Positions 18,128 through 27,723 are shown, counted from the stretch's first letter. The stretch is DNA of 64,000 nt from Chitinophagaceae bacterium (GCA_014379345.1 JACMLY010000010.1:1-64000); one strand, 5' to 3'. Notes: a model not told the origin generated them from the letters alone. Made by a program: numbers and translations.

Positions 18128-19417
18128 ATGGGAATTTATTTCAATATCAGAAAGACCGGTATCATATTTATTATCTTATTGTTTGCGGGTATAACTGCTC
18201 ACGCCCAGAATCCTGTTCATCAGGATACGACGTTGAAAGCTGGCGATACGATCCCGGTAATAACAGACACCATTCTGAGAATTAAAAATCTCAATCCATT
18301 TTTCACCTTGCATGTTGATTCTACTCTTCAATATAATCTTGAAATCAACAAAGACGAATCGGGATTCTATTGGTTTCTACGGAATTCACCGGTTGGCTTG
18401 CGGATCAATAAAGACAATGGTGTGCTGTCCTTTAAAGTAGAGAAATCTTTTTTTCTTTCAGGAAAACTGAAATATGATCAGGAATATCGCGTACACGTCG
18501 GCGTTCAAAACCTCAATGACCCGCTTGAAAAGATAGATACCTTTTTTACCATCGTTTTTTACAATACAGATATAATCGCCTCCAAAGTAAAACCATCTGT
18601 GAACTCAACCCTGATTGTGGATGAAGGCGACACTGTAAGTTTTAAAGTGCAATGCGAAAATGGAAGTTTCCCGATTGAACATATCACTTTTTTCGCCAAT
18701 ACTCCGCTGAAGAATTATTCGGTGGTTACCAGATGCAATGACGATTTTATATGGTCGCCGACCTATGATTTTGTAAAGGATACGGATTCGGGAAAAGTAA
18801 AAATGCTTACGTTGAATTTTATCGGAGCCAACCGTTTTATGATAAGGGATACCGCCACCGTTCGGATTATTGTTAAAGATGCATTGAATTACCCTCTCGC
18901 CATCCAGGAATATTATTTGCAGGTACGCAATATCAATACGTATATCCTGCAATTAAAGTATAGCTTTTTACAATTGGATAAGCGCGTAAAAAAAGTGAAA
19001 AGCGCAAGAACAACGTTTGATATCACAGGTTCAACAACCGCGTTAACAGGCAGTATACTTTCTTCATCAAGCAACCAGTCAACCCAGAAAACAGGTAAAA
19101 TATTGCCAAGTGTGGGTGTTTCGCTGGTACCCATAAAAGAAGCTGTTGCTCCTGCAAAAGTATTCGACCAGAACCAGGCTTCGCTGATACGCTCCTCCAT
19201 AAAAAGACTTGATTATGTAGTCCGTGATAACGGCCTTGTTGGAGAAAGGGATCCTGATATTTCACGCAAAACAAATAAGCTAAAAGAAGAATTAAAACAG
19301 ATACAAATACAGCTGATCGATATCCCGATCGATATCTCAAACAATATGACAGAAGAAGAGCTGAACGGATATTTCAACAGCCCTAAGGTCAACAAAAAAT
19401 ATCGGTTGAAACGTTAG
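18128..19417 (+). CDS. Exported protein with cadherin/Ig-like domains, function unknown
   Basis: About 429 residues from the ATG at 18128; an earlier in-frame ATG overlaps the hsp20 terminator and is rejected. A signal peptide ends at ITAHAQ. The middle (about 60-270) is beta-rich, with SPVGLRINKDNGVLSFKVE and YRVHVGVQNLNDP, which resembles cadherin-like or putative-Ig repeats. The C-terminal third is different: a Ser/Thr-rich linker (TGSTTALTGSILSSSSNQS) and a charged helix ending KVNKKYRLKR. No sorting domain or lipobox is present, so it is probably periplasmic or secreted. I do not recognise the family. Confidence 0.75.
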   Translation: MGIYFNIRKTGIIFIILLFAGITAHAQNPVHQDTTLKAGDTIPVITDTILRIKNLNPFFTLHVDSTLQYNLEINKDESGFYWFLRNSPVGLRINKDNGVLSFKVEKSFFLSGKLKYDQEYRVHVGVQNLNDPLEKIDTFFTIVFYNTDIIASKVKPSVNSTLIVDEGDTVSFKVQCENGSFPIEHITFFANTPLKNYSVVTRCNDDFIWSPTYDFVKDTDSGKVKMLTLNFIGANRFMIRDTATVRIIVKDALNYPLAIQEYYLQVRNINTYILQLKYSFLQLDKRVKKVKSARTTFDITGSTTALTGSILSSSSNQSTQKTGKILPSVGVSLVPIKEAVAPAKVFDQNQASLIRSSIKRLDYVVRDNGLVGERDPDISRKTNKLKEELKQIQIQLIDIPIDISNNMTEEELNGYFNSPKVNKKYRLKR

Positions 19418-19450
19418 GACGTCAATTGTTGTGAATAGGAATGAAATCAT

Positions 19451-19906
19451 TTATTCTTTACAACCCTCCCTTCTTCTTGTATCAATCAGGTATTGTATCT
19501 TCCATTCACCGTTCATCCTTACCAATTGAAATGAATTTACCCCGCAATGGCTGAACTTTCCTTCATAGTAGAAGTTATAGGGAGTCCATGCAATAGCCAG
19601 CGGACCATCGATTTTTACTGTTTCAAAACTGATACGCTCATCGGCTGCATCTTTTTGCTGTTTCCCAACAAATTCCGCAAAATCCTTCACCTTCTCATTT
19701 CTGATAATCAATTTTCCCTCTTTATTTCTTGCTATTGTCTGAAGGATGGCGCTATCTGAAAAAGCATGGCTTACCAGTGTTGCATCTGCATTCTTCATTC
19801 CTTCAAAAAGTTTATTAACGGTGGCTTTCACCGAGTCTTCGGCTGATTGTGCATGAACGTACGAGGAAGAAAGAGCGATTGTTAACAGAATGAGAATTGG
19901 CTTCAT
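19451..19906 (-). CDS. Exported NTF2/SnoaL-like protein
   Basis: A 151-residue protein. The signal peptide ends near SSYVHAQ. The mature part starts with a helix (SVKATVNKLFEGMKNADATL) and runs into beta strands ending GVNSFQLVRMNGEWKIQYLI, the usual order of the cone-shaped NTF2-like (DUF4440/SnoaL) fold. Members either bind small ligands or act as isomerase-type enzymes; no catalytic set can be assigned here. The gene is alone, convergent with the unknown exported protein and divergent from the lipoprotein at 19968. Confidence 0.82.
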   Translation of the reverse strand: MKPILILLTIALSSSYVHAQSAEDSVKATVNKLFEGMKNADATLVSHAFSDSAILQTIARNKEGKLIIRNEKVKDFAEFVGKQQKDAADERISFETVKIDGPLAIAWTPYNFYYEGKFSHCGVNSFQLVRMNGEWKIQYLIDTRRREGCKE

Positions 19907-19967
19907 TGTAAAATTGATTTAACTGTTTCAGGCAAAGCAATTGCTCTTTAAAAATAAACGAAGTCTC

Positions 19968-20417
19968 ATGAAACTATCAACTTTTACACAAGCGGTTATC
20001 CTGATGCTGCTAATCGCTTTTGCCGCAAGCTGCGGAACGAGCCGATCAACGACAGAACATCCCCGTGACAGGTACCCAAATGATCGCAGGTATCCAGATG
20101 AAAGATCAACACCTCCTGGTCATGCAAAAAAAACTTATGGCCACAGATCCGCAAAAGTATTTGCTCCCGGACAGCGCAGGTATGAACATTATCCGCTGAT
20201 CATAACACGCGGCCCAGGCATGTATATAACGCGAAATCGCGATGGGAGATATTTTTATAAAAATAATGATGGATACTATTACTGGCAGGGGTATGACCAA
20301 AGGTTTTACCTCGATGAAAGGCATTTGTCTCAAACAGAATATGACAGGTACTCTTATGAAGATTGGAGAGACCGGGGAAAAAGCAATGCAAACAGGTACA
20401 AAAGGAGAAAGTATTAA
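19968..20417 (+). CDS. Small basic lipoprotein, function unknown
   Basis: About 149 residues from the ATG at 19968, which gives a lipoprotein signal (MKLSTFTQAV, hydrophobic core, lipobox AASC). A TTG at 19941 would add nine residues and is rejected. The mature protein is hydrophilic and rich in Arg, Tyr, Asp and Gly: an Arg/Asp/Pro-rich linker (RDRYPNDRRYPDERS), then a compact part with GPGMYITRNRDGRYFYK and DGYYYWQGYD. This Tyr/Gly/Arg pattern is common in small Bacteroidota lipoproteins of unknown role. I do not recognise a named family. Confidence 0.78.
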   Translation: MKLSTFTQAVILMLLIAFAASCGTSRSTTEHPRDRYPNDRRYPDERSTPPGHAKKTYGHRSAKVFAPGQRRYEHYPLIITRGPGMYITRNRDGRYFYKNNDGYYYWQGYDQRFYLDERHLSQTEYDRYSYEDWRDRGKSNANRYKRRKY

Positions 20418-20487
20418 TAGTCTATGTTCCTATGTGGTGAAAAAATTTACCACATAGGAACATAGAAACATAGGAGGAACATAGACT
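20418..20487. repeat. Inverted repeat, CCTATGTGG family
   Basis: The arms 20422-20438 and 20449-20465 are a perfect 17-nt inverted pair (left arm CTATGTTCCTATGTGGT) around a 10-nt A/T loop. A second, offset copy of the right-hand word follows (GGAACATAGACT, 20476-20487) and pairs with 20419-20430. It lies between two converging genes and could end transcription in both directions. Confidence 0.88.
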
Positions 20488-20500
20488 GAAAGGCAGATGA

Positions 20501-21541
20501 CTATTTGTTATCGCCTGGCTTTGGCCTCAGGCGGGCTCTGGATTTGTTAAATACATTTCTGCCCATATCGATCCCCTTCCTGATATTTTTTCTTTCTTCC
20601 ACCGGCAAATGAAAAACCTCCTGGCATTCTCTGCTGCAACATCCTTCATAACGGTTTGCACAATCACTACATTGAATGAACAATAGATGACATCCGTCAT
20701 TCGAACAATTAGTATGTGTGTCCGCTTGTTTTCCGCACTGATGACATCTGGAAATGATTTCCTCTCCTATGCGTTCGCCAAGACGATCGTCAAACACAAA
20801 ATTTTTACCAAGAAATCTATTTTCCAGGCCTTTTTCTTTTACGGTATTGGCATAATGGATGATGCCTCCCTCCAGGTGAAAAACATTTTGGAAACCCTTG
20901 TGTAAAAGATAGGCAGAGGCTTTTTCGCAACGAATACCGCCGGTGCAGTACATAATGATCTTCTTATCCTTGTGTTGTGTAAGCATATCGGCCGACATTG
21001 GTAATTGTTCTCTGAAAGTATCGCTTGGCACTTCAATCGCATTTATAAAATGTCCCACTTCATACTCGTAGTGGTTGCGCATATCTACTACGATCGTGCC
21101 GGGATCACTGGTCAGCAGATTAAACTCTTCGGCGTTGACATACTTTCCTTTATAACGCATATTGAACGAAGTATCATCGATACCATCTGCTACAATTTTT
21201 TCTCTCACCTTCACTTTCAATACCCAAAATGATTTTCCATCATCATCCACCGCGATATTCAAACGCACGCCATCCAATGGCTTTATTGAATACAGGTAAT
21301 CCTTCATTTTTTCGAAATTGCTTTCCGGAACACTAAGTTGTGCATTGATACCTTCATTGGCCACATAAATGCGGCCAAATACTTTCAATTCAAATAAATT
21401 TTTATATAAGATATCCCTAAATAGCTGGGGGGCATCAATGGGAAAATAATGATAGAACGAAAGGGTTTTACGGGTTTCTTTCTCCTGGTATAAAAGTTCT
21501 TTAAGCTCGCGTTGAGAAACGCGATTGTGTAGTACTGCCAT
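20501..21541 (-). CDS. trhO: tRNA uridine(34) hydroxylase, rhodanese-type (TrhO/YceA)
   Basis: About 346 residues from the ATG at 21541. The longer frame to 21622 begins inside the palindromic repeat and is rejected. The N-terminal acylphosphatase-like part has [16 protein letters not shown] and the rhodanese part has [15 protein letters not shown] and [13 protein letters not shown] with active Cys199. The C-terminus is a cysteine-rich zinc-ribbon-like segment ([14 protein letters not shown] and further C-x2-C pairs), usual in the long form. TrhO makes 5-hydroxyuridine at tRNA wobble position 34 with oxygen. Single-gene unit, convergent with the basic lipoprotein. Confidence 0.95.
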   Translation of the reverse strand: MAVLHNRVSQRELKELLYQEKETRKTLSFYHYFPIDAPQLFRDILYKNLFELKVFGRIYVANEGINAQLSVPESNFEKMKDYLYSIKPLDGVRLNIAVDDDGKSFWVLKVKVREKIVADGIDDTSFNMRYKGKYVNAEEFNLLTSDPGTIVVDMRNHYEYEVGHFINAIEVPSDTFREQLPMSADMLTQHKDKKIIMYCTGGIRCEKASAYLLHKGFQNVFHLEGGIIHYANTVKEKGLENRFLGKNFVFDDRLGERIGEEIISRCHQCGKQADTHTNCSNDGCHLLFIQCSDCANRYEGCCSRECQEVFHLPVEERKNIRKGIDMGRNVFNKSRARLRPKPGDNK

Positions 21542-21598
21542 ATTTGAAATTTTAAGGACACTTGCCTGGTGAACAAAATTTCCGAAGACGCAAAGATA

Positions 21599-21656
21599 GC
21601 CACGAATTACACGAATTGGCACGAATTAATTCGTGCCAATTCGTGTAATTCGTGGC
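21599..21656. repeat. Perfect 58-nt palindrome, CACGAATT family
   Basis: The left arm 21599-21627 (GCCACGAATTACACGAATTG and so on) and the right arm 21628-21656 are exact reverse complements, 29 nt each, with no spacer. Within each arm the word CACGAATT appears three times with small changes. It lies between the start of trhO and the stop of the DUF5686 gene. A related copy is at 31100-31165. Confidence 0.95.
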
Positions 21657-21700
21657 AAAAAATTGATTGGTTTGGATGCGCCCATCTTCACCGTTTACTG

Positions 21701-24175
21701 TCAGTCATTATCTCCCCTGTTTATTCCCCGGAGGCCTATCCTTATGCCTGTAGACGAAGGATTTCCTTTCTCAATCCCCCATACGAAGTCAACACGAAGG
21801 ATTTTCAAAATGTTTTCAAGACCAACAAATGGCTCAATGTAGTATTGGTCACTGCTGAGATAAAACGAATTTGCACCGGTCACCAGATGCCAGTTCAGTC
21901 TTCGGAATAATGGGATCTTATTTGTTAGGAGTCCGTTATAATGATGTTCCAAATGCGTTTTAGCATAGAATCTGTCTGTATTACTATATCTGTAGTAAGG
22001 CAGCAATTGGAAACTTCCCATATAATCATTCGCAAGGAACAACTGATTTCCATTGAAATGAGTGAAGTCGGGCACTTCAACGTTATTGCGGCTGATAAAA
22101 CCACCGGCTCCGAGCGCATAGCGGATATTTCCCAAAAGTTTAAGATTCAGATTATCATTGACACCGAAATACCATTTGCTAAAATTCACATCGCTGCTAA
22201 AAACATTTTCAATTCCCTGTGTAAAACTGACATTGAAGGTTGGATATTTAGACCCTATACCGATCTTTCTGTCGGGGTATTCAATATAGCGTCCACCGGG
22301 TCGCCATTGTATTCCCAAAGAAATACTAAATGCCTGGTGGCGTTGAAAGTTGGCAGACATGATCTCGGGATAATTGGGAGTAAACGCTTTTTCCTTCCAA
22401 TCCTTGATTACATACTGGCTGGTATTTTCCAGGGGCAACCTATCCTGATAGGACATCGACGCAGAAACGGTTGCACCCTCGCCAATCCCCTTCACAAATC
22501 CTAAACGGGCAAACCATGCTTCATATAGCTTCATATAATTTCGTTCCCAAAATAAAGTAGCTACCGAATTGTCAAGCGCTAAAACGGGATTCGCATTATT
22601 GAACTGGAAGACCCGTTTACCCCCGGAAAACTGTATGGATGAACGGTATTTTTTTCCGTAATTATAATTGAAGATTGAATAGGCATTCAAATGATCGTTA
22701 CTGAAGCCGTAACGGATAACCGGCGAAATTGAAATACTTCTGCGGGACCCCGAACTACTATCCAATCGCTTAAAATAGTTTCCGCGCAAATTAATAACCA
22801 ACCCTTCTACCGTGTTGTACGACATTGTTCTTAGCAAAGGATTTATATTGAATGACTCTCGTTTTTTCTCTCTGCTGAAACTTTGTCCACGCATCAGCAC
22901 ATTCATTACCGTTATGCGATTTCTTCTTTTATCCAGTGAATCGAGATATTGTGGGTCCTTTTTAATTTGCTCAAGGCTATCCTTTTTGCGGTAATCGACA
23001 ACTTCGTCAAGCTGTAAAGGCACAGGGCGTATAGAATCCCAGTAATCGGCAGGCTTTTTATTCGACCCTTCATAAAATTTCAGCAAAGTGCTGTTAAAAT
23101 ATTTTTTAGCAAACTCCGGATTGATTTCAAATTTTGAATACACGTTTACAAAACTGCCATAAGCATCGAACCCAAATATTTTTATGGAAGGATAGATAAC
23201 CTGCGATTTGATTACCCAGATATCGGTATCATATGGCATATGCAACTGCTCTATGCGCAGTGTATCTACCAATTCCATTTGAGACTCTTTGGTGAGTTGC
23301 AACTGTACACTATGTATGCGCCAATCATTTTCAGTTATATTAATGTAGCCGCTGAAGAGTGGTTCATATTTTCTTTTGGGTATTACTTTTATTTTATTGA
23401 TCTCCTTTCCGTCTTCAATAAACACACCCTCCAGCTTATACCTGTAAAAGTTTAGCGCATTTCCGGCGATCGGTGAGATAAACCCACGGGCATTAAGATT
23501 GCCGCCAATCTGGATATTGTTTTCATAAAAAGATACGATCTGTGGCGCACTGAATCCATAGCCGTCGCTTTGGCCGCTCACCTTTGTGGAAAGCACTTCT
23601 ATTTTGGCTTTATTCGGTTTGTCTACCGAATATTTAGCAATGGTTTCAGAAAGGAAGACAATTTTCTTCTTACTGGTATCGCCATCTTCAAAATCGACGG
23701 TTTGGCCGAAAAGTTTCTTCGGATAATTTCTCAATCTTAACTGTCCTTTTATATAAACCTCACATTGAAATTTATCCAGCTGGTTGAGATAATACTCCCG
23801 TTTTTTTATGGCATTCCGTATGATCTCATAAGCAGGATCTTCAGCCCCTGGTTTAATCACAACTGCCGCCATGGAAAGCTCCTGCAACGACAGCTGAAAA
23901 TCGAGTTGAAGGTCTTCATTAGAAACGTCTATTATTTTTTCCTGCCGTTTATATCCCACATACTGGCAAATAATCGTGTATGTACCCGGTTCCAGCCCGA
24001 TAAAGTACCTGCCTTCATTATTTGCAGTGGTTCCCTTGGTAGTTCCTTTCACGAGAATGGAGGCAAAAGGAAGCAGGTTTCCTTTATCATCCGTTACGGA
24101 ACCTGCCACACGGCCTGCATGAGCGTTCAGTAAACACAATGGAAATATCAATAAAAAGAGTAAAGATGGTTTCAT
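21701..24175 (-). CDS. DUF5686 outer-membrane protein with carboxypeptidase-regulatory domain
   Basis: An 824-residue protein. Order: signal peptide (ending NAHAG), carboxypeptidase-like regulatory beta-sandwich (about 22-100, with GSVTDDKGNLLPFASILVKG and the GYKRQEK strand), a DUF5686-type region beginning PAYEIIRNAIKKREYYLNQL, and a long beta-strand-rich C-terminal part (about 430-824) that looks like an outer-membrane barrel. The family is confined mostly to Bacteroidota and has no known biochemical role. It lacks a TonB-box plug domain, so it is not a classical receptor. Transcribed alone; the palindrome at 21599 lies just after its stop. Confidence 0.88.
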   Translation of the reverse strand: MKPSLLFLLIFPLCLLNAHAGRVAGSVTDDKGNLLPFASILVKGTTKGTTANNEGRYFIGLEPGTYTIICQYVGYKRQEKIIDVSNEDLQLDFQLSLQELSMAAVVIKPGAEDPAYEIIRNAIKKREYYLNQLDKFQCEVYIKGQLRLRNYPKKLFGQTVDFEDGDTSKKKIVFLSETIAKYSVDKPNKAKIEVLSTKVSGQSDGYGFSAPQIVSFYENNIQIGGNLNARGFISPIAGNALNFYRYKLEGVFIEDGKEINKIKVIPKRKYEPLFSGYINITENDWRIHSVQLQLTKESQMELVDTLRIEQLHMPYDTDIWVIKSQVIYPSIKIFGFDAYGSFVNVYSKFEINPEFAKKYFNSTLLKFYEGSNKKPADYWDSIRPVPLQLDEVVDYRKKDSLEQIKKDPQYLDSLDKRRNRITVMNVLMRGQSFSREKKRESFNINPLLRTMSYNTVEGLVINLRGNYFKRLDSSSGSRRSISISPVIRYGFSNDHLNAYSIFNYNYGKKYRSSIQFSGGKRVFQFNNANPVLALDNSVATLFWERNYMKLYEAWFARLGFVKGIGEGATVSASMSYQDRLPLENTSQYVIKDWKEKAFTPNYPEIMSANFQRHQAFSISLGIQWRPGGRYIEYPDRKIGIGSKYPTFNVSFTQGIENVFSSDVNFSKWYFGVNDNLNLKLLGNIRYALGAGGFISRNNVEVPDFTHFNGNQLFLANDYMGSFQLLPYYRYSNTDRFYAKTHLEHHYNGLLTNKIPLFRRLNWHLVTGANSFYLSSDQYYIEPFVGLENILKILRVDFVWGIEKGNPSSTGIRIGLRGINRGDND

Positions 24176-24266
24176 GCCGGAAATATCAATGAAACGAAAA
24201 TAACCGTTGAACCAGACTATGAAATAAATTATTTATGCTTTGAGGAAGTTTTAACAGCTGATCAGC

Positions 24267-24620
24267 CTATTTCCTTTTGGTGCCGGAACGAAGATAGCTT
24301 CCGGACAAAGCTGCAAATCCGCCCACCAATCCTCCTACCAGAGATGTAATCAGTATCAATAAGAAAGAGATTCCACCTAAGGGAAAGATCTGGGCAATTT
24401 TATGTGAAAGTATATGATCGTTCGCTGAATCTATCGACCAGGAAAAAATAAGCCATAATAAAAAAACCCCACAAAATCCCGCCAGAAATGCCCTTATTGG
24501 TGGCTGCAGTATCAGCACCGAAACAATAAAAGCACATATTCCTATGCACCACCATGGAAGATAAAGTCCGCCGGCAAAACTTAACAAAGCAGTTAGTAAT
24601 AAAGAAATGACAAATTTCAT
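24267..24620 (-). CDS. Small integral membrane protein, unknown
   Basis: About 117 residues from the ATG at 24620. A longer frame to 24725 is created by the upstream GAATTCAGGATACAG repeat and is rejected. Three to four membrane helices are visible: FVISLLLTALLSFAGGLYL, WWCIGICAFIVSVLIL, AGFCGVFLLWLIFSW and FLLILITSLVGGLVGGFAAL (with a GG-x-x-GG pattern). The C-terminus is short and basic (RSGTKRK). No family is recognised; similar small proteins are widespread in Bacteroidota. It lies between the penicillin acylase gene and the DUF5686 gene in the same direction. Confidence 0.72.
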   Translation of the reverse strand: MKFVISLLLTALLSFAGGLYLPWWCIGICAFIVSVLILQPPIRAFLAGFCGVFLLWLIFSWSIDSANDHILSHKIAQIFPLGGISFLLILITSLVGGLVGGFAALSGSYLRSGTKRK

Positions 24621-24645
24621 TGAGTGAGATATTTTAGAGTTAAGA

Positions 24646-24684
24646 GAATTCAGGATACAGGATACAGAATTCAGGATACAGAAT
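24646..24684. repeat. Tandem GAATTCAGGATACAG repeat
   Basis: A 21-nt unit (GAATTCAGGATACAGGATACA) is repeated 1.9 times immediately upstream of the small membrane protein gene. It is in-frame open on the minus strand and so makes a false N-terminal extension. Confidence 0.85.
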
Positions 24685-24769
24685 AAAATTTTTATTTCTC
24701 CGGAAGGCACTCCCTTCACAGACAACTACATCGTACATCGTACTTCGTACTTCCAACCTACCCCCTTAT

Positions 24770-27214
24770 TCACCTTGAAAAACTAAGTCTTGAAATAATC
24801 CGTTTATCGCCGGCCTGGTCTTTTTTCATGAACCAAAGTGTATTGTATTTTCCCTGGCTCCAGGTATCTATAAAATTATCATAGTACTTACTGCCTGGAT
24901 TTCCACTTTGGCCGCCTGGATATACGCCGTAGGCTTCGGCTTCATCCGTCAGGTGTACGATCATGCGCCAGCTGGGGCCGTGAAATTGTTTGGTTGCATT
25001 GATAATATGTATGCCTCCGCCATTATTTACATGCGACCGGCTCAATGCAGGAAGACGGAGTAAATGGCGAACGCGTGTATCTTTATACCTCCCCCAGGAA
25101 AGAGCATCATCACGATCAACGCGAACAAATATGGGAACAGCTTTTTTGAAAGCCGCGGTCACCACATCTTTCAATGTTTCTGTAACCGGTGTATTGATAT
25201 TATCAACAAACTTAAATACTGAATCTTTCATCAGTCCTTCGATAAGGGTTGCATCATCAGGATTTTCGAACACACCTTTTATTCCCGCCAATTCATCGCC
25301 CCACACCTGTGACTCGAGGCTATCGAACCAATTGATGAATATAACCGGCCCCTTTTCGCCGGGATCATTTCTTAAATTCCATTGGCGAACGATACTGAGG
25401 TATTTTTTTTCTTCAGCATTGAGTTGGGATTCATCAACATTTTTAAGCAGAACAGGCAGCGCCAATTCCGCGAAGACATTGTAATTATCTGTTTGAAGAC
25501 GCTGCATATCTTCCGGAGTGATCCCATTCATTTGTCGCAAGTTCCGGTTGATGATCAGGCCACGGTACACGTCGTAGCTGCCACCGATATAATATGGATA
25601 GGTTGAGTCTACCGGGATCTGGTTGGCACTACTTACAAAACCCCTTTCCGGATTTCTGATATGAGGGTTTTCTTTCTGAGGGATCATTCCCTGCCATAGA
25701 TAACTGGTATCTGTGCCTGGCATCACGAAATCGCCCTGCCTTTCCCATTTAGCGGGGAAATTACCCTGTTGCCAGATAGCAATATCACCGGTTTTACTGG
25801 CGAATACAACATTCTGTCCGGGGTTAGAAAAATGAACCAAACTATTTTCATACTCCTCATAAGTCTTCGCGGCATTCAATTGATAAAAGAATAAAAAATC
25901 ATTTGAGGGATTATGCGCCGTCCACCTTACTGCATAGTATTTCCCATTTTTTACGCGGTTACTTCCTGAAAATGATTTATCATATATCACTGGTCCGAAC
26001 ACGGTATACGCCACCGTATCCCTCATCACATCACCACCTTTCAATTTTATTTGTTCAATCCTCAATTCCGATCTTTCCCATTTTCCATTATATAAATATT
26101 CCTGTTTTGTATCATCCTTGAATTGAATCTCATAATAATCCTTTACATCCCTTGCGGCATTCGTCAAACCCCATGAGCAGTGGTCATTAAATCCAACAAT
26201 GATCATTGGAGCTCCGGGAAGTGTTACGCCATATACATTGAAACGCGGCGTACTGATATGCATTTCGTACCAGATCGATGGCAAGCTCAATCCAAGATGC
26301 ATATCATCACACAAAATAGGCCTGCCACTTTTCGTTTTTTTGCCATCCACTGCCCAGTTATTGCTCCCATTGTCCTTATCGGGTTTTTGGTCAACAATAT
26401 CTGCCGATTCCCGCCATTGGAAATAGAGTGAATCTGCTGTTGAAGGTGTCAAAGGCATTACGGCCGGAAAATCAAAATAGGTTCCGCGTGGAATGACCGG
26501 ATCAAGTGAATCCTGTCGTATGGGATACAATTTTCCAAAATCTGCCTTTGAAAAAACGGCCTTTGCATTTGTATACTCAAAATCATTTTCATTCCCTGTA
26601 AGGTCGTAGCTCATGTATTTCAACAACAGACCGGTCTTCAGGTTGTTCCATTTTTCAGGTTGGTAGTTGAGAAGTTTATATTCTATGGGAAGATTGGAGA
26701 TTGCCAATTGGCCAATATAAGCATTGACGCCAGCGGTATAAGCATCGGCCATTGCTTTGGTGACCGGGTTTTTTTCTATTTCCGAAACTGCTTTTTCCGC
26801 ACTCGAAACCATACCCAGTCTTCGCATCAACCTATCGTTATTCAGAATGGCATCGTTGGAACCATTGCCAAGTATCTCACTTAAACGGCCGGCAGCGGCC
26901 TGTGTTTGAAACTCCATTTGCCACAATCGGAATTTTGCATGAAGATATCCCTGAACAAAATAGGCATCCTGGTCGTTTTGAGCAAAAACATGCGGTACCA
27001 GGCGGTCATCTAAATACACTTCCACCTTATTTTTAAGCTGCGCAAAATTCAAATCTTCATTAAAATCTTTATTGACAGGATCAGCATTAACCCAGAATCC
27101 ATGTTGGGGACTAAGAAATTTACCCAATGGAGGAATATTCGCTAAGGGAATACTAAGAACAATAATTAAGACAGTAGTAACGGTCACGGAAAGAAGAAAA
27201 GGAACTATTCGCAT
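24770..27214 (-). CDS. Penicillin acylase family protein (Ntn hydrolase)
   Basis: An 814-residue precursor with an N-terminal signal or anchor (about 5-26). The new N-terminal serine expected after autocatalytic cleavage is Ser284 in DNGSNNWAV; the alpha chain lies before it and the beta chain after it. Downstream family marks are GRPILCDDMHLGLSLPSIWY, GAPMIIVGFNDHCSWGLTN and the oxyanion/Asn region in SANQIP. These Ntn hydrolases cleave amide bonds of beta-lactams, N-acyl-homoserine lactones or acyl-peptides in the periplasm; substrate cannot be told. It is a single-gene unit. Confidence 0.95.
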   Translation of the reverse strand: MRIVPFLLSVTVTTVLIIVLSIPLANIPPLGKFLSPQHGFWVNADPVNKDFNEDLNFAQLKNKVEVYLDDRLVPHVFAQNDQDAYFVQGYLHAKFRLWQMEFQTQAAAGRLSEILGNGSNDAILNNDRLMRRLGMVSSAEKAVSEIEKNPVTKAMADAYTAGVNAYIGQLAISNLPIEYKLLNYQPEKWNNLKTGLLLKYMSYDLTGNENDFEYTNAKAVFSKADFGKLYPIRQDSLDPVIPRGTYFDFPAVMPLTPSTADSLYFQWRESADIVDQKPDKDNGSNNWAVDGKKTKSGRPILCDDMHLGLSLPSIWYEMHISTPRFNVYGVTLPGAPMIIVGFNDHCSWGLTNAARDVKDYYEIQFKDDTKQEYLYNGKWERSELRIEQIKLKGGDVMRDTVAYTVFGPVIYDKSFSGSNRVKNGKYYAVRWTAHNPSNDFLFFYQLNAAKTYEEYENSLVHFSNPGQNVVFASKTGDIAIWQQGNFPAKWERQGDFVMPGTDTSYLWQGMIPQKENPHIRNPERGFVSSANQIPVDSTYPYYIGGSYDVYRGLIINRNLRQMNGITPEDMQRLQTDNYNVFAELALPVLLKNVDESQLNAEEKKYLSIVRQWNLRNDPGEKGPVIFINWFDSLESQVWGDELAGIKGVFENPDDATLIEGLMKDSVFKFVDNINTPVTETLKDVVTAAFKKAVPIFVRVDRDDALSWGRYKDTRVRHLLRLPALSRSHVNNGGGIHIINATKQFHGPSWRMIVHLTDEAEAYGVYPGGQSGNPGSKYYDNFIDTWSQGKYNTLWFMKKDQAGDKRIISRLSFSR

Positions 27215-27450
27215 ACGTGGAAAATTCGGTTGCAGTTAGAAATCTATTAAAAGTAAATGATTTTTTTTTACCCTCATAGATAGCCTCAATTAAATAATCA
27301 GGAAGAATGTTGTCTTTAATTATAGGCAAAGTTCAATAGAATTCAGCGCCACGCGGTCACACAAACAGGTACTACCACATTAGGGTATTGCTGAAAAAAT
27401 CAGATTGATTGAACTTGCACCTGTTTTATTTGATCTCAATTATTTTTTAT

Positions 27451-27546
27451 ATGAAACGGTCTATGATTGTAACAGAAATTAAGAAGAACCTGATCCTGGG
27501 ATTTATCTTCCTGGGATTGGCCATTGTTATGCTGATTTCTATATAA
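27451..27546 (+). CDS. Possible 31-residue single-span membrane peptide
   Basis: ATG at 27451 encodes MKRSMIVTEIKKNLILGF then a hydrophobic stretch IFLGLAIVMLISI and TAA. The basic N-terminus followed by about 18 hydrophobic residues fits a small one-helix inner-membrane protein. It lies alone between the penicillin acylase start (divergent) and the repeat before the BioF-like gene. No partner or family is recognised; the case rests on composition and on the position between genes. Confidence 0.42.
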   Translation: MKRSMIVTEIKKNLILGFIFLGLAIVMLISI

Positions 27547-27568
27547 AAGGAAATGGAAACGAATATAC

Positions 27569-27681
27569 CCTCTGTGAACCTCTGTGCCGTTACCTCTGTT
27601 GTAAAAAAACTCTCGCACCATTAAACTCTTTTTGTACAGCACCAAATTAACCACAGAGGAAAAGGAGGAAGAGTACAGAGG
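27569..27681. repeat. Imperfect inverted repeat, CCTCTGTG family
   Basis: Left side has three CCTCTGT words (27569-27600); right side has their complements ACAGAGG (27651-27681). The arms match imperfectly and the spacer is about 50 nt. Lies between the small ORF and the 3' end of the BioF-like gene. Confidence 0.7.
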
Positions 27682-27723
27682 CGTACGGAGAGATTCAACG
27701 TTATTTTTTGAAGTAACACGTTG

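Noticed and set aside
21941..22504. 187-codon plus-strand frame
   Set aside because: Antisense shadow inside the DUF5686 gene; no motif, and the minus-strand protein is full length.
24990..25484. 164-codon plus-strand frame
   Set aside because: Antisense to the penicillin acylase coding region; composition not protein-like.
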